DNA of 19,187 nt from an uncultured Clostridia bacterium (GTDB lineage Bacteria > Bacillota > Clostridia > Oscillospirales > Oscillospiraceae). Under the pieces are notes generated by a model, which saw only the letters and a program-made list of their open reading frames with translations, made no database searches and was not told the DNA's origin. Position numbers and translations under genes: made by a program. Below, one piece after another: positions 1 to 7,016 of this stretch; the first letter of the stretch is position 1, and each line of letters opens with the position of its first letter. The DNA is taken from positions 1 to 19,187 of the forward strand of contig CANDEH010000042.1 in the NCBI GenBank assembly GCA_947383645.1. Direction: 5' to 3'.

Positions 1-23
1 ACACGCGGGGAAGCCAGCGCAGC

Positions 24-1043
24 ATGGGGGTAAATTACCAGAAACTCGGAAAAGATTACCAATATGACAATGTTGACCAGGAGCGCGCACTGATTGAGGG
101 CGCCGGGCACACTCTGGTTGCCCGCAGGACCTCCGCGCGGGAGGAGATCCTTGCCGACGCCGCGGATGCGGACGCGATCCTTACGCAGTACTGCCCGATT
201 GACGAGGCGGTCATATCCCGCCTTGCGCACTGCCGCATCATCATCAAATACGGGATCGGCATCAACAATATCGACGCTGACGCCGCCGCCAGACGCGGAA
301 TTTATGTCTGCAACGTGCCGGACTACGGCGTGGACGAGGTCTCCAACCACGCCATCGCGCTGTACTTTGCGCTCAGCAGGAAGCTCTTTACGCTGGCGGA
401 CGCCCTCAAAAGCGGGGACTGGGGATACTCCTCCGCCATGCCGCTGCACCGCGTCGCCGGCTCCACGCTGGGGCTGGTGGGCTTCGGCCGCATCCCCCAG
501 GCGGTCGCCGGGAAGATGCGCGGCTTTTCGGTCCGGCTTCTCGCCTATGACCCCTTCTGCGCGGCGGAGCGGATGGCGGATCTGGGGGTGGAAAAAGCGG
601 ATCTCCCCCGGCTCCTCGGCGAGTCCGACTTCATCTCCATCCACTGCCCCTCCACCCCGGAGACACGCCACATGTTCGACGCCAGGGCCTTCAAGGCCAT
701 GAAGCGCTCCGCCTTTCTCATCAACACCGCCCGGGGCGACATTGTCGATGAGGACGCTCTGATCGCGGCGCTGGAGCAAAAGGAGATCGCCGGCGCCGGG
801 CTGGACGTCTTTGCTCACGAACCCGTCTCGGCGGATTCGCCCCTTCTGCGCATGCCGAACGTCATCGCGACGCCGCACAGCGCGTGGTACACCGAGGAGT
901 CTGTCAGGGCTCTTCAGCGCGGCGTTGCCGAGGAGGTTGTCCGCGTGCTGGCGGGCCGTCCGCCCCTCCATCTCTGCAACGCGGCCCTGCTGCAAAAATA
1001 CGGCTTTCCGTGCGCCCCGGATTTTCACCGGAACCCGCAATGA
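24..1043 (+). CDS. D-2-hydroxyacid dehydrogenase, C-terminal-binding-protein (CtBP) type
   Basis: Predicted cytosolic NAD-dependent oxidoreductase that interconverts a 2-hydroxyacid and a 2-oxoacid; the substrate cannot be read from sequence. The 339-residue length fits the family. The dinucleotide-binding loop is at residues 153-158 (GFGRIP; the usual second-position Gly after Ile is Pro here). The catalytic triad residues are visible: Arg237 in NTARGD, Glu266 in FAHEP and His285 in TPHSAWYTEES; the last motif is typical of CtBP-like members. The frame stays open to the left edge of the window and no convincing ribosome binding site precedes the ATG at 24, so the true start may lie upstream. 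The next gene begins 62 bp downstream but has its own promoter. Family assignment is firm; physiological role is unknown. Confidence 0.88.
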   Translation: MGVNYQKLGKDYQYDNVDQERALIEGAGHTLVARRTSAREEILADAADADAILTQYCPIDEAVISRLAHCRIIIKYGIGINNIDADAAARRGIYVCNVPDYGVDEVSNHAIALYFALSRKLFTLADALKSGDWGYSSAMPLHRVAGSTLGLVGFGRIPQAVAGKMRGFSVRLLAYDPFCAAERMADLGVEKADLPRLLGESDFISIHCPSTPETRHMFDARAFKAMKRSAFLINTARGDIVDEDALIAALEQKEIAGAGLDVFAHEPVSADSPLLRMPNVIATPHSAWYTEESVRALQRGVAEEVVRVLAGRPPLHLCNAALLQKYGFPCAPDFHRNPQ

Positions 1044-1047
1044 ATCT

Positions 1048-1076
1048 TTGACAACGGAAAAAAGTTGTGATATTCT
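1048..1076 (+). promoter_or_regulatory. Sigma-A type promoter of the GntR regulator gene
   Basis: A perfect -35 TTGACA (1048-1053) is followed by a 17-bp spacer and a -10 of TATTCT (1071-1076, 4 of 6 matches). An inverted repeat, ACAAC and GTTGT separated by 8 bp (1051-1068), lies inside the spacer and could be an autoregulatory operator; that part is inference. Confidence 0.65.
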
Positions 1077-1105
1077 TGACAAAACGGTTTTGGAGAGAAT
1101 AACCT

Positions 1106-1795
1106 ATGACAGATAAACGCAGCGTCCACAATCTGGAGACCTTTATCGGAGACACGCTGAAGGATCAGATCATCAACCTCGATCTGCTGCCCGGCACCAA
1201 GCTGAGCGAAATGAAGATAGCCAGGCTGTACGGGTGCAGCCGCGCACCCGTGCGGGACGCATTCTCCGAGCTGCGCGTGCAGGGGTATCTGGAGTCCCGG
1301 CCACAGGTGGGGACATTCGTCTCGAAAATCAACCTGGACCGCGTGGAGGAGATCCGTTTTGTACGGGAGAGCGTGGAAGTTGCCGTGCTGAAGCTCGGCA
1401 TTGAAAACAAGCTCTTTGCATCCAAGCTCTCGCTGCTACAGGCCAATATCAACGAGATGGTCCTGGTGATGGAGCAGAACAACCTGAAACGCTTTACAGA
1501 TCTCGACATCATGTTTCACAACATTTTGTACGCGGCCGCCGGCAAGCCCTTTGTCAGCAAATACTGCGGGGACAACGACGTACACTATGCCCGCCTGCGT
1601 TTTATGGTTACGCGCGACAGCAAAAGCATTCAAAGCACCATCCGCGAGCATCAGGAGATTCTGGATCTGATCGCCGCCGGAAATACTGCGGGAATCAACG
1701 AGGTTGTCTTCCGCCACCTCCACAATATCTACGACTTCTTGAGCCGCCGGGATCTGAGCAGCGACGCCATGTTTGTCGGCGGAGGGGTCCTGTAA
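1106..1795 (+). CDS. GntR family transcriptional regulator, FCD (FadR) subfamily
   Basis: DNA-binding regulator of 229 residues, the usual size for the FadR/FCD subgroup. The N-terminal winged helix-turn-helix spans roughly residues 9-74, with the family pattern LPGTKLSEMKIA, then CSRAPVRDA and a wing ending VGTFVSK. The C-terminal all-helical FCD ligand domain (about 85-215) carries the usual metal ligands: Asp134 and His138 (DIMFH), His182 (REHQEI) and His204 (RHLHN). Such domains normally sense a small organic acid through a bound divalent metal. Start chosen at ATG 1106 with GGAGAG 8 bp upstream. It sits between a 2-hydroxyacid dehydrogenase and a recombinase; the catabolic operons downstream are plausible targets but this is not shown by the sequence. 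Confidence 0.9.
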   Translation: MTDKRSVHNLETFIGDTLKDQIINLDLLPGTKLSEMKIARLYGCSRAPVRDAFSELRVQGYLESRPQVGTFVSKINLDRVEEIRFVRESVEVAVLKLGIENKLFASKLSLLQANINEMVLVMEQNNLKRFTDLDIMFHNILYAAAGKPFVSKYCGDNDVHYARLRFMVTRDSKSIQSTIREHQEILDLIAAGNTAGINEVVFRHLHNIYDFLSRRDLSSDAMFVGGGVL

Positions 1796-1916
1796 GAACC
1801 GGCAGCCGCCATGCGGCGGACTTGGCGTCTCCGCCTGTGCGGTACTCTGCCAGTATATCGGGTTTGAGATAGCGCGGTCAACTTTCTGACTGTATGGCTC
1901 GCCCCTATCCGTCGGA

Positions 1917-1942
1917 TTGCCAAAAGGTATACCTTTTTGTAA
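1917..1942. repeat. 26-bp near-palindrome, candidate serine-recombinase crossover site
   Basis: Two 12-bp arms, TTGCCAAAAGGT (1917-1928) and ACCTTTTTGTAA (1931-1942), flank a central AT dinucleotide. The arms match at 10 of 12 positions as an inverted repeat, and the inner 16 bp (1922-1937) is a perfect palindrome. The 12 + 2 + 12 layout is that of the crossover sites of Hin/Gin-type invertases and resolvases. It lies just 6 bp past the 3' end of the recombinase gene. No second copy was found in the window. Confidence 0.55.
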
Positions 1943-1947
1943 AAATA

Positions 1948-2559
1948 TCAAATCATACCAAGCTGGGTCTTCTCATAAATCTCAACCTTGTAGCGGAACG
2001 TGGATAGGGGCATTCCGCACTCCTTTGCGGCTGCCGTTCCGGTAATCTTGCCGCTCTTCCACTGCTGATAAACGATCTGAAACACCGCCGGCAGGGGGGA
2101 GAGAGGTCTGCCGAACCGCACGCCCTTGGCCTTGGCCGCGGCGATCCCCTCCGCCTGCCGCTGCCGGTTAAACTCCCGCTCCGTCTGGGCCACATAGCTC
2201 AACAGCTGGAGAACGATGTCGGCGATCAGCGTTCCCGCCAAATCCCGCCCCTGGCGGGTATCCAGCAGGGGCATGTCCAGCACTACGATTGCCGCCCGCT
2301 TTTTCTTGGTCAGCAGCCGCCACTGCTCCAAAATCTCTTCATAGTTTCGCCCCCGCCGGTCAATACTCTTGATGACAAGGGTATCTCCGGCTTTCAGTTT
2401 GCGCACCAGCCGCTGGTATCCGGGCCGGCCGAAGTCCTTTCCGCTCTGCCTGTCTGTGATGATGCACTCAGGCGTCACGCCGAACTCCTCCATGGAAACC
2501 ACCTGCCGGTCTGTGTTCTGCTCTCTGGTAGAAACTCTTACATACCCGTATGTTGCCAT
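1948..2559 (-). CDS. Small serine recombinase (resolvase/invertase family)
   Basis: Site-specific DNA recombinase of 203 residues, the standard length of the small resolvase/DNA invertase group. The N-terminal catalytic domain has Arg8 and the nucleophile Ser10 in YGYVRVSTREQ, and the second active-site cluster Asp67, Arg68, Arg71 in IDRRGRN. A long E helix follows (about 108-140), then a C-terminal helix-turn-helix (about 172-191, TAAAKECGMPLSTFRYKV) for site binding. Start ATG at 2559 has GAGGAGGAG (minus strand of 2567-2575) 7 bp upstream. Transcribed against both neighbours. No transposase or phage genes adjoin it, so it is either a stand-alone invertase or the remnant of a larger mobile element. 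A candidate crossover site lies at 1917-1942. Confidence 0.93.
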   Translation of the reverse strand: MATYGYVRVSTREQNTDRQVVSMEEFGVTPECIITDRQSGKDFGRPGYQRLVRKLKAGDTLVIKSIDRRGRNYEEILEQWRLLTKKKRAAIVVLDMPLLDTRQGRDLAGTLIADIVLQLLSYVAQTEREFNRQRQAEGIAAAKAKGVRFGRPLSPLPAVFQIVYQQWKSGKITGTAAAKECGMPLSTFRYKVEIYEKTQLGMI

Positions 2560-2590
2560 ATGACAGCTCCTCCTCTTTTTGATGTCTTCT

Positions 2591-2618
2591 ATTTTAGAGG
2601 AACTGAAATTTTACGCAA
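2591..2618 (-). promoter_or_regulatory. Probable promoter of the serine recombinase
   Basis: Read on the minus strand: -35 TTGCGT (2618-2613), 16-bp spacer, -10 TAAAAT (2596-2591, 5 of 6 matches). It sits about 30 bp upstream of the recombinase start codon in an AT-rich patch inside otherwise GC-rich sequence. Confidence 0.5.
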
Positions 2619-2760
2619 TTTGTCCGCTTCAGGAAGCTCCCCTTTCTTTGGACCGCTCCACTCCCGCCCCGCGCCCGACCGCCGGGACTGTGGAACATGC
2701 ATACGGTGTGTCATAATCCTCCCTCCTCCCGGGCACACTACCCCCGACAGGAGTGATACC

Positions 2761-4059
2761 ATGCCGTCTATCTGGTCAGAAACCGTCCGGCTTCCGCGCT
2801 TCAGCCCGCTGGACGGGGATACGCAGACCCGCGTCCTCATCATCGGCGGGGGGCTTGCGGGGATTCTCTGCGCTCACGCCCTCCGCCGCGATGGGGTGGA
2901 CTGCCTCCTTCTGGAGGCGGAGGAGCTCTGCGGCGGAGTAACGCAGAACACCACCGCAAAAATAACCTCTCAGCACGGCCTGATCTATGACGGGCTGATC
3001 CGGCGCTTCGGGCTGGAGAAGGCCCGGCTGTATCTGCGGGCCAATGAGGACGCCCTGGAGCAGTACCGCGTCTTGTGCCGTGACATCGACTGTGACTTTG
3101 CAGAGGAGGACGCCTTCGTCTTCTCCCGGGCCGGCCGGAACAGGCTGCGCCGGGAGGTGATGGCCCTGCGCCGTCTGGGATTCCCGGCGGAGCTGGTTCC
3201 CTCGCCGCCGCTGCCCTTTCCCACAGACGGAGCAGTGCGCTTCCCGCGGCAGGCCCGGTTCCATCCGCTGAAGTTTTTGGCCGCCCTCCTGCCGGGGCTG
3301 CGGATTCACGAACACACCAAGGTGCTGGAGCTGGCCCCCGGGATGGCCGTAACCCACCAGGGGCGGGTGCGGGCGGAGTCGATCATCATCGCCACGCACT
3401 TCCCCATCCTCAACAAACACGGCTGCTACTTTCTCAAGCAGTACCAGCACCGCTCCTATGTCCTGGCCCTGCGGGGCGCGCCGGAACTGTCCGGCATGTA
3501 TGTGGACGAGGCTCCCGACGGGATCTCCCTCCGCCGGGAGGGCCAGCTGCTGCTCCTGGGCGGCGGAGGGCACCGCACCGGGAAGGCCGGCGGAGGGTGG
3601 GAGGCGCTGGACGCCTTCGCCCGGGAGTACTGGCCCCAGGCGGAGACGGTCTGCCGCTGGGCAACCCAGGACTGCATGACGCTGGACGGCGTGCCCTATA
3701 TCGGGGCCTACTCCCGGGGGACCAGGGGGCTCTTCGTGGCCACGGGGTTCAACAAGTGGGGGATGACCTCCGCCATGGCCGCGGCGGAAATTTTGACGGA
3801 TCTGGTGCAGGGGCGGGAGAACCCCTATGCGCCGGTGTTCAACCCCTCCCGCAGTATACTGCGGCCCCAGCTGGCGATAAACGCGCTGGAGGCTGCGGCG
3901 GGACTGCTGACGCCAACCGTCCGGAGATGCCCCCACATGGGCTGCGCGCTGAAATACAACGCTGCGGAGCACAGCTGGGACTGCCCCTGTCACGGCTCCC
4001 GGTTCGACGGGGAGGGCCGTTTGCTGGACGGTCCCGCCACCGGGGATCTGCGCCGGTGA
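2761..4059 (+). CDS. FAD-dependent oxidoreductase with C-terminal Rieske [2Fe-2S] domain
   Basis: Predicted amine/amino-acid oxidase-like flavoprotein (DAO fold) fused to a Rieske electron-transfer domain; the substrate is unknown. Residues 25-34 hold the FAD-binding loop VLIIGGGLAG, and the usual LEAEE acidic end of the second strand follows. The Rieske cluster ligands are at the C-terminus: Cys390 and His392 (CPHMGC), Cys408 and His411 (CPCHGSRF). The ATG at 2761 was chosen because AGGAGTG lies 7-13 bp upstream and the protein homology starts there; the frame is open further upstream to 2560 but that stretch has low-complexity, non-family sequence. At 432 residues it is somewhat shorter than common family members because it ends soon after the Rieske motif. 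It is isolated: a divergent recombinase on one side, a 322-bp gap on the other. Confidence 0.88.
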   Translation: MPSIWSETVRLPRFSPLDGDTQTRVLIIGGGLAGILCAHALRRDGVDCLLLEAEELCGGVTQNTTAKITSQHGLIYDGLIRRFGLEKARLYLRANEDALEQYRVLCRDIDCDFAEEDAFVFSRAGRNRLRREVMALRRLGFPAELVPSPPLPFPTDGAVRFPRQARFHPLKFLAALLPGLRIHEHTKVLELAPGMAVTHQGRVRAESIIIATHFPILNKHGCYFLKQYQHRSYVLALRGAPELSGMYVDEAPDGISLRREGQLLLLGGGGHRTGKAGGGWEALDAFAREYWPQAETVCRWATQDCMTLDGVPYIGAYSRGTRGLFVATGFNKWGMTSAMAAAEILTDLVQGRENPYAPVFNPSRSILRPQLAINALEAAAGLLTPTVRRCPHMGCALKYNAAEHSWDCPCHGSRFDGEGRLLDGPATGDLRR

Positions 4060-4240
4060 GGGGAGGACACGCGGCAGTTTGTACCGTGGACAGATGGGTC
4101 GCCGCGCGGCCTATCAGCGCTCCGGATTGCCTTTTTTCTCCAAATACGCCAAAAATATGCCTTGTTTCCAAAAAATTGTTCCAATTTTTGCGCTGCTTTC
4201 GGGCACCTGCTTCGCCGGGACAAAAAATTTGGAGAAAAGG
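4060..4240. other. AT-rich intergenic region with nested inverted repeats
   Basis: This gap holds no gene. Within it, TTTTCTCCAAAT (4134-4145) and ATTTGGAGAAAA (4227-4238) form a perfect 12-bp inverted repeat spanning 105 bp. Inside it, AAAAATTG (4171-4178) and CAATTTTT (4182-4189) form an 8-bp perfect hairpin with a 3-nt loop. The composition differs from the surrounding GC-rich coding DNA. It could be a small non-autonomous element, a protein-binding region for the downstream promoter, or the 3' end structure of the Rieske gene. No T-tracted terminator for the Rieske gene was identified. Confidence 0.45.
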
Positions 4241-4269
4241 TTGACAAAAGAACGGATGTGTGGTACATT
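4241..4269 (+). promoter_or_regulatory. Promoter of the hydantoinase-PreTA-mutase operon
   Basis: A perfect -35 TTGACA (4241-4246), 17-bp spacer and -10 TACATT (4264-4269, 4 of 6). An inverted repeat ATTGTT (4267-4272) and AACAAT (4278-4283) overlaps the -10 and the expected transcription start, a suitable place for a repressor operator. The first start codon is about 110 bp further on, behind a terminator-like hairpin. Confidence 0.65.
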
Positions 4270-4305
4270 GTTTTTGTAACAATTATATATCCGTTTAGGA
4301 TGAGC

Positions 4306-4339
4306 AACCGCCAGCCTTGAGCTGGCGGTTTTCTTTTTT
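4306..4339 (+). terminator. Leader terminator-like hairpin (candidate attenuator), copy 1
   Basis: AACCGCCAGC and GCTGGCGGTT form a perfect 10-bp stem with a 5-nt loop (4306-4330), followed by a T-rich run to 4339. It lies between the operon promoter and the first gene, not after a gene. Its core and the nine bases before it (AGGATGAGC) recur in the leader of the second operon at 12286-12324. Confidence 0.7.
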
Positions 4340-4381
4340 ACCTGCGCCAGCCGGGGCGGCCAGATGGAAGGAGAGTTAGGA

Positions 4382-5767
4382 ATGGCCCACAGCGTTTTAA
4401 TCAAAAATGGGATGGTCATCGACCACTGTTCCACCTACCGGGGAGATCTCTTGATCCGGGACGGCAAGATCGCCGCCGCCGGCGCGGATCTGCACAGCGG
4501 GGACGCGGAGGTCTACGACGCCGCGGGGATGCTGGTACTGCCGGGAATCGTGGACCCCCATGTACAGTTCGAGGTCCTCTTTGGAAAATTCCCCATGACA
4601 GACGACTTCGACACGGGGACCATGGCCGCGGCGGCGGGGGGCGTGACCACCATCATCGACTTCGCCGATCAGGCCCACGGCGTGCCCGCCTATGAGTACC
4701 TCACCCAGCGCCGGGCGGCCGCGGACGGACGGGTCAATGTGGACTACACCCTGCACATGTCCCTGACCGACACCTCCGTGCCGGCGGTGGAGGACATGGA
4801 GCGCGTGGTGGACAGCGGCGTCACCAGCTTCAAGCTCTACATGGCCTACAGCCGCCGGGACCGGATGGTGAACGAGGGACAGATGCTGGACATCATGACC
4901 GAGGCCGCCCGGCTCAACGCGATCTGCGGCATCCACGGCGAGAACGACAACTTCGTGGAGCACATGATCGCAAAGCTGCTGAAGGAGCAGAAGACGGACC
5001 TGCGCTACTTTACGACGGCCCGGCCGGCCCTGGCGGAGGTGATCGCGGTGAACACCGCCATCGCCATCGCCGAGCACTGCGGATGCACGCTGTATGTCCA
5101 CCACTGCAGCTGCGCGGGGACGCTCTCGGCCATCCGGGAGGGCCGCCGCCGCGGGGTGAAAATCTACTGCGAGACCTGCCCCTGCTACCTCAACCTCAAC
5201 GAGGAGGTATATCTGCGGGAGGACGGACCGCTGTACGTGGTCAATCCGGCCCTGCGCACCGGGGACGACCAGGAGGCGCTGTGGAAAGGGCTTCAGACGG
5301 GCGAGGTGGACACCATTGGAACGGACCACTGCTCCTATACCAGGGAGCAGAAGTTCCGCAACCGGGGGGATTTCAGCGGAATTCCGGCGGGACACCCCAA
5401 TGTGGAGATCTCCCTGCCGCTGATGTACACCACCGGCGTGGTCTCGGGGCGGATCACCATGCAGCGGCTGATGGCGCTGATGAGCTACCACCCGGCCCGC
5501 ATCTTCGGCCTGGCCCCCCGGAAGGGGTCGCTGCAGGTGGGCGGCGACGGGGATGTGGTTATCTTCGATCCCAACAGGCGCTGGACCATGTCGCCGGACC
5601 GGCTGCTGACCAACGCGGATTTCACCAACTACGACGGCTGGCAGATGGAGGGGGCGGTAAAGGCCACCTTCCTGCGGGGTATGAAGCTCTACGAGGAGGG
5701 GCGCTTCTGCGGCCCGCGCCACAGGGGGACCTTTGTCCCGGCGTCGCCCTCCGAGTACATGCGGTGA
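4382..5767 (+). CDS. hydA: Hydantoinase/dihydropyrimidinase family cyclic amidohydrolase with an altered metal-binding motif
   Basis: Family members hydrolyse the ring amide of dihydropyrimidines or hydantoins using a binuclear metal centre. The 461-residue length and whole-protein pattern fit. Metal-centre residues seen: His60 (VDPH), the carboxylated-lysine position Lys151 (SFKLYMAY), His185 (GIHGEN), His241 (YVHHCS) and Asp315 (GTDHCS). The second His of the family H-x-H motif is Gln62 (HVQ instead of HTH), which I read directly in the codons. The ATG at 4382 is preferred over one at 4364, because AAGGAG lies 8 bp upstream. It is first in a tightly spaced operon (30 bp to the next gene) with PreT and PreA, which supports work on a reduced pyrimidine-like ring. 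The gene symbol is a family-level label; substrate and even activity are uncertain because of Gln62. Confidence 0.85.
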   Translation: MAHSVLIKNGMVIDHCSTYRGDLLIRDGKIAAAGADLHSGDAEVYDAAGMLVLPGIVDPHVQFEVLFGKFPMTDDFDTGTMAAAAGGVTTIIDFADQAHGVPAYEYLTQRRAAADGRVNVDYTLHMSLTDTSVPAVEDMERVVDSGVTSFKLYMAYSRRDRMVNEGQMLDIMTEAARLNAICGIHGENDNFVEHMIAKLLKEQKTDLRYFTTARPALAEVIAVNTAIAIAEHCGCTLYVHHCSCAGTLSAIREGRRRGVKIYCETCPCYLNLNEEVYLREDGPLYVVNPALRTGDDQEALWKGLQTGEVDTIGTDHCSYTREQKFRNRGDFSGIPAGHPNVEISLPLMYTTGVVSGRITMQRLMALMSYHPARIFGLAPRKGSLQVGGDGDVVIFDPNRRWTMSPDRLLTNADFTNYDGWQMEGAVKATFLRGMKLYEEGRFCGPRHRGTFVPASPSEYMR

Positions 5768-5797
5768 GCGGTTTTGGAAACTGAGAAGGAGGAAGCT

Positions 5798-6994
5798 ATG
5801 GATTTATTGCAGGGCATCAGGGTGATCGACATGACCCAGTTTCTTTCGGCATCCTACTGCTCCGAAATATTGGGCGATCTGGGGGCGGACGTAATCAAGG
5901 TGGAGCCGCCGGCCAAGGGCGAGGTATACCGCACCTACGGACCCAAGTTCATCGACGGGGAGAGCACCAGTTTTCTGGCGGTCAACCGCAACAAGCGCAG
6001 TCTGGCGCTGAATATCAAGCACGAGGAGGCGCGGGAGGCGCTGAAAAAGCTGATCGGCACCGCCGACGTGCTGGTGGAAAATTTCCGGGTGGGCACCCTG
6101 AAAAAATTCGGGCTGGACTATGAGAGCCTGTCCCGGGACAACCCCGGGCTGATCTACTGCTCCATCTCCGGCTTTGGCCAGACGGGCCCCTACGCGAAGA
6201 AGGGCGGCTTTGACCTGATTGCGCAGGCCATGTCCGGCATCATGTACGTAACCGGCGAGAAGGGCGGCGAGCCCGCGAAGGTGGGCTATCCCATCACCGA
6301 TATCGGCGGAGGCATGTACGGGGCCATCGGCGTGCTGGCCGCGCTGATGGGCCGGACGCGCTCCGGCAGGGGATGCCACGTGGACACCTCCCTCTTTGAG
6401 ACCGGGGCGGCCTGGGGGATGATGGCGGCGATGAGCTACTTCGCCGACGGATCCGTGGGCAGCCGGATGGGCTCGGCCTCCCCGCTGAACGCCCCCTACG
6501 AGGCCTTCCAGGTGTCCGACGGCGCCTTCGTCATGGGCAGCGGGAATCAGGTTCTGTGGGAGAAATTCTGCGACATCTTCCAGATATCCCACCTGAAGGA
6601 GCGGGAGGAGTATAAGGAGAACTGGCAGCGCGTAGCGCACCAGGAGGCCCTCCACCGGGAGATTGAAGAGGGGCTGCGGGACTATACGGTGGCGGAGTGC
6701 ATCCGCCGGATGGACGAGGCTGGCATCCCCTGCGGCGTAATCAACTCCATCGACAAGGTGGTGCAGGACCCCCACCTGGCGGAGCGGCGCATGGTGCTCC
6801 AGATGGAGCACCCCAACGGGAAGACGATTCCGGGTATGGCCCTCCCCCTGCAGTTCTCCGGTCAGGTCTGTGAGGCGAGAAAGGGCCCGCCGAAGCTGGG
6901 CGAACACACCGCGGAGATCCTCGGCGCGCTGGGGTACTCCGCCGAGAAGGTGCAGGCTCTGGCGGCGGAGGGCGCCCTGGGTGTGCAGGGATGA
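5798..6994 (+). CDS. Family III acyl-CoA transferase (CaiB/BaiF type)
   Basis: Transfers CoA between carboxylic acids through an enzyme-bound acid anhydride. The 398-residue protein has the family N-terminus (LQGIRVIDMTQFLS...LGDLGADVIKVEPP), the RNKRSLALNIK region, the SGFGQTGPY segment and the catalytic Asp196 in HVDTSLFE. The ATG at 5798 with AAGGAGG 5 bp upstream is preferred over a TTG at 5774. Spacing of 30 bp from the hydantoinase gene and 22 bp to preT puts it in the same operon. In this context it probably activates the carboxylic acid released after ring opening and deamination, giving the acyl-CoA used by the downstream mutase; donor and acceptor are inferred only. Confidence 0.9.
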   Translation: MDLLQGIRVIDMTQFLSASYCSEILGDLGADVIKVEPPAKGEVYRTYGPKFIDGESTSFLAVNRNKRSLALNIKHEEAREALKKLIGTADVLVENFRVGTLKKFGLDYESLSRDNPGLIYCSISGFGQTGPYAKKGGFDLIAQAMSGIMYVTGEKGGEPAKVGYPITDIGGGMYGAIGVLAALMGRTRSGRGCHVDTSLFETGAAWGMMAAMSYFADGSVGSRMGSASPLNAPYEAFQVSDGAFVMGSGNQVLWEKFCDIFQISHLKEREEYKENWQRVAHQEALHREIEEGLRDYTVAECIRRMDEAGIPCGVINSIDKVVQDPHLAERRMVLQMEHPNGKTIPGMALPLQFSGQVCEARKGPPKLGEHTAEILGALGYSAEKVQALAAEGALGVQG

Positions 6995-7016
6995 GAGCGG
7001 AGTACAGGAGGATATG

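Noticed and set aside
1796..1947. A terminator or small gene between the GntR gene and the recombinase.
   Set aside because: Only a short GCCGC/GCGGC hairpin without a T-run is present, and the open frames lack ribosome sites; apart from the palindrome at 1917-1942 nothing could be supported.
2560..2760. A 67-codon N-terminal extension of the Rieske oxidoreductase.
   Set aside because: The extension has no family similarity, begins opposite the recombinase ribosome site, and a good ribosome site serves the ATG at 2761.
4270..4339. A riboswitch (purine, guanidine or similar) in the operon leaders.
   Set aside because: Copy 1 has only about 30 nt before the hairpin and neither leader shows a known aptamer core that I can recognise.
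5926..5933. A second GGTATACC core like that of the candidate crossover site, inside the CoA-transferase gene.
   Set aside because: Only the 8-bp core matches; the outer arms do not, and it lies in conserved coding sequence.
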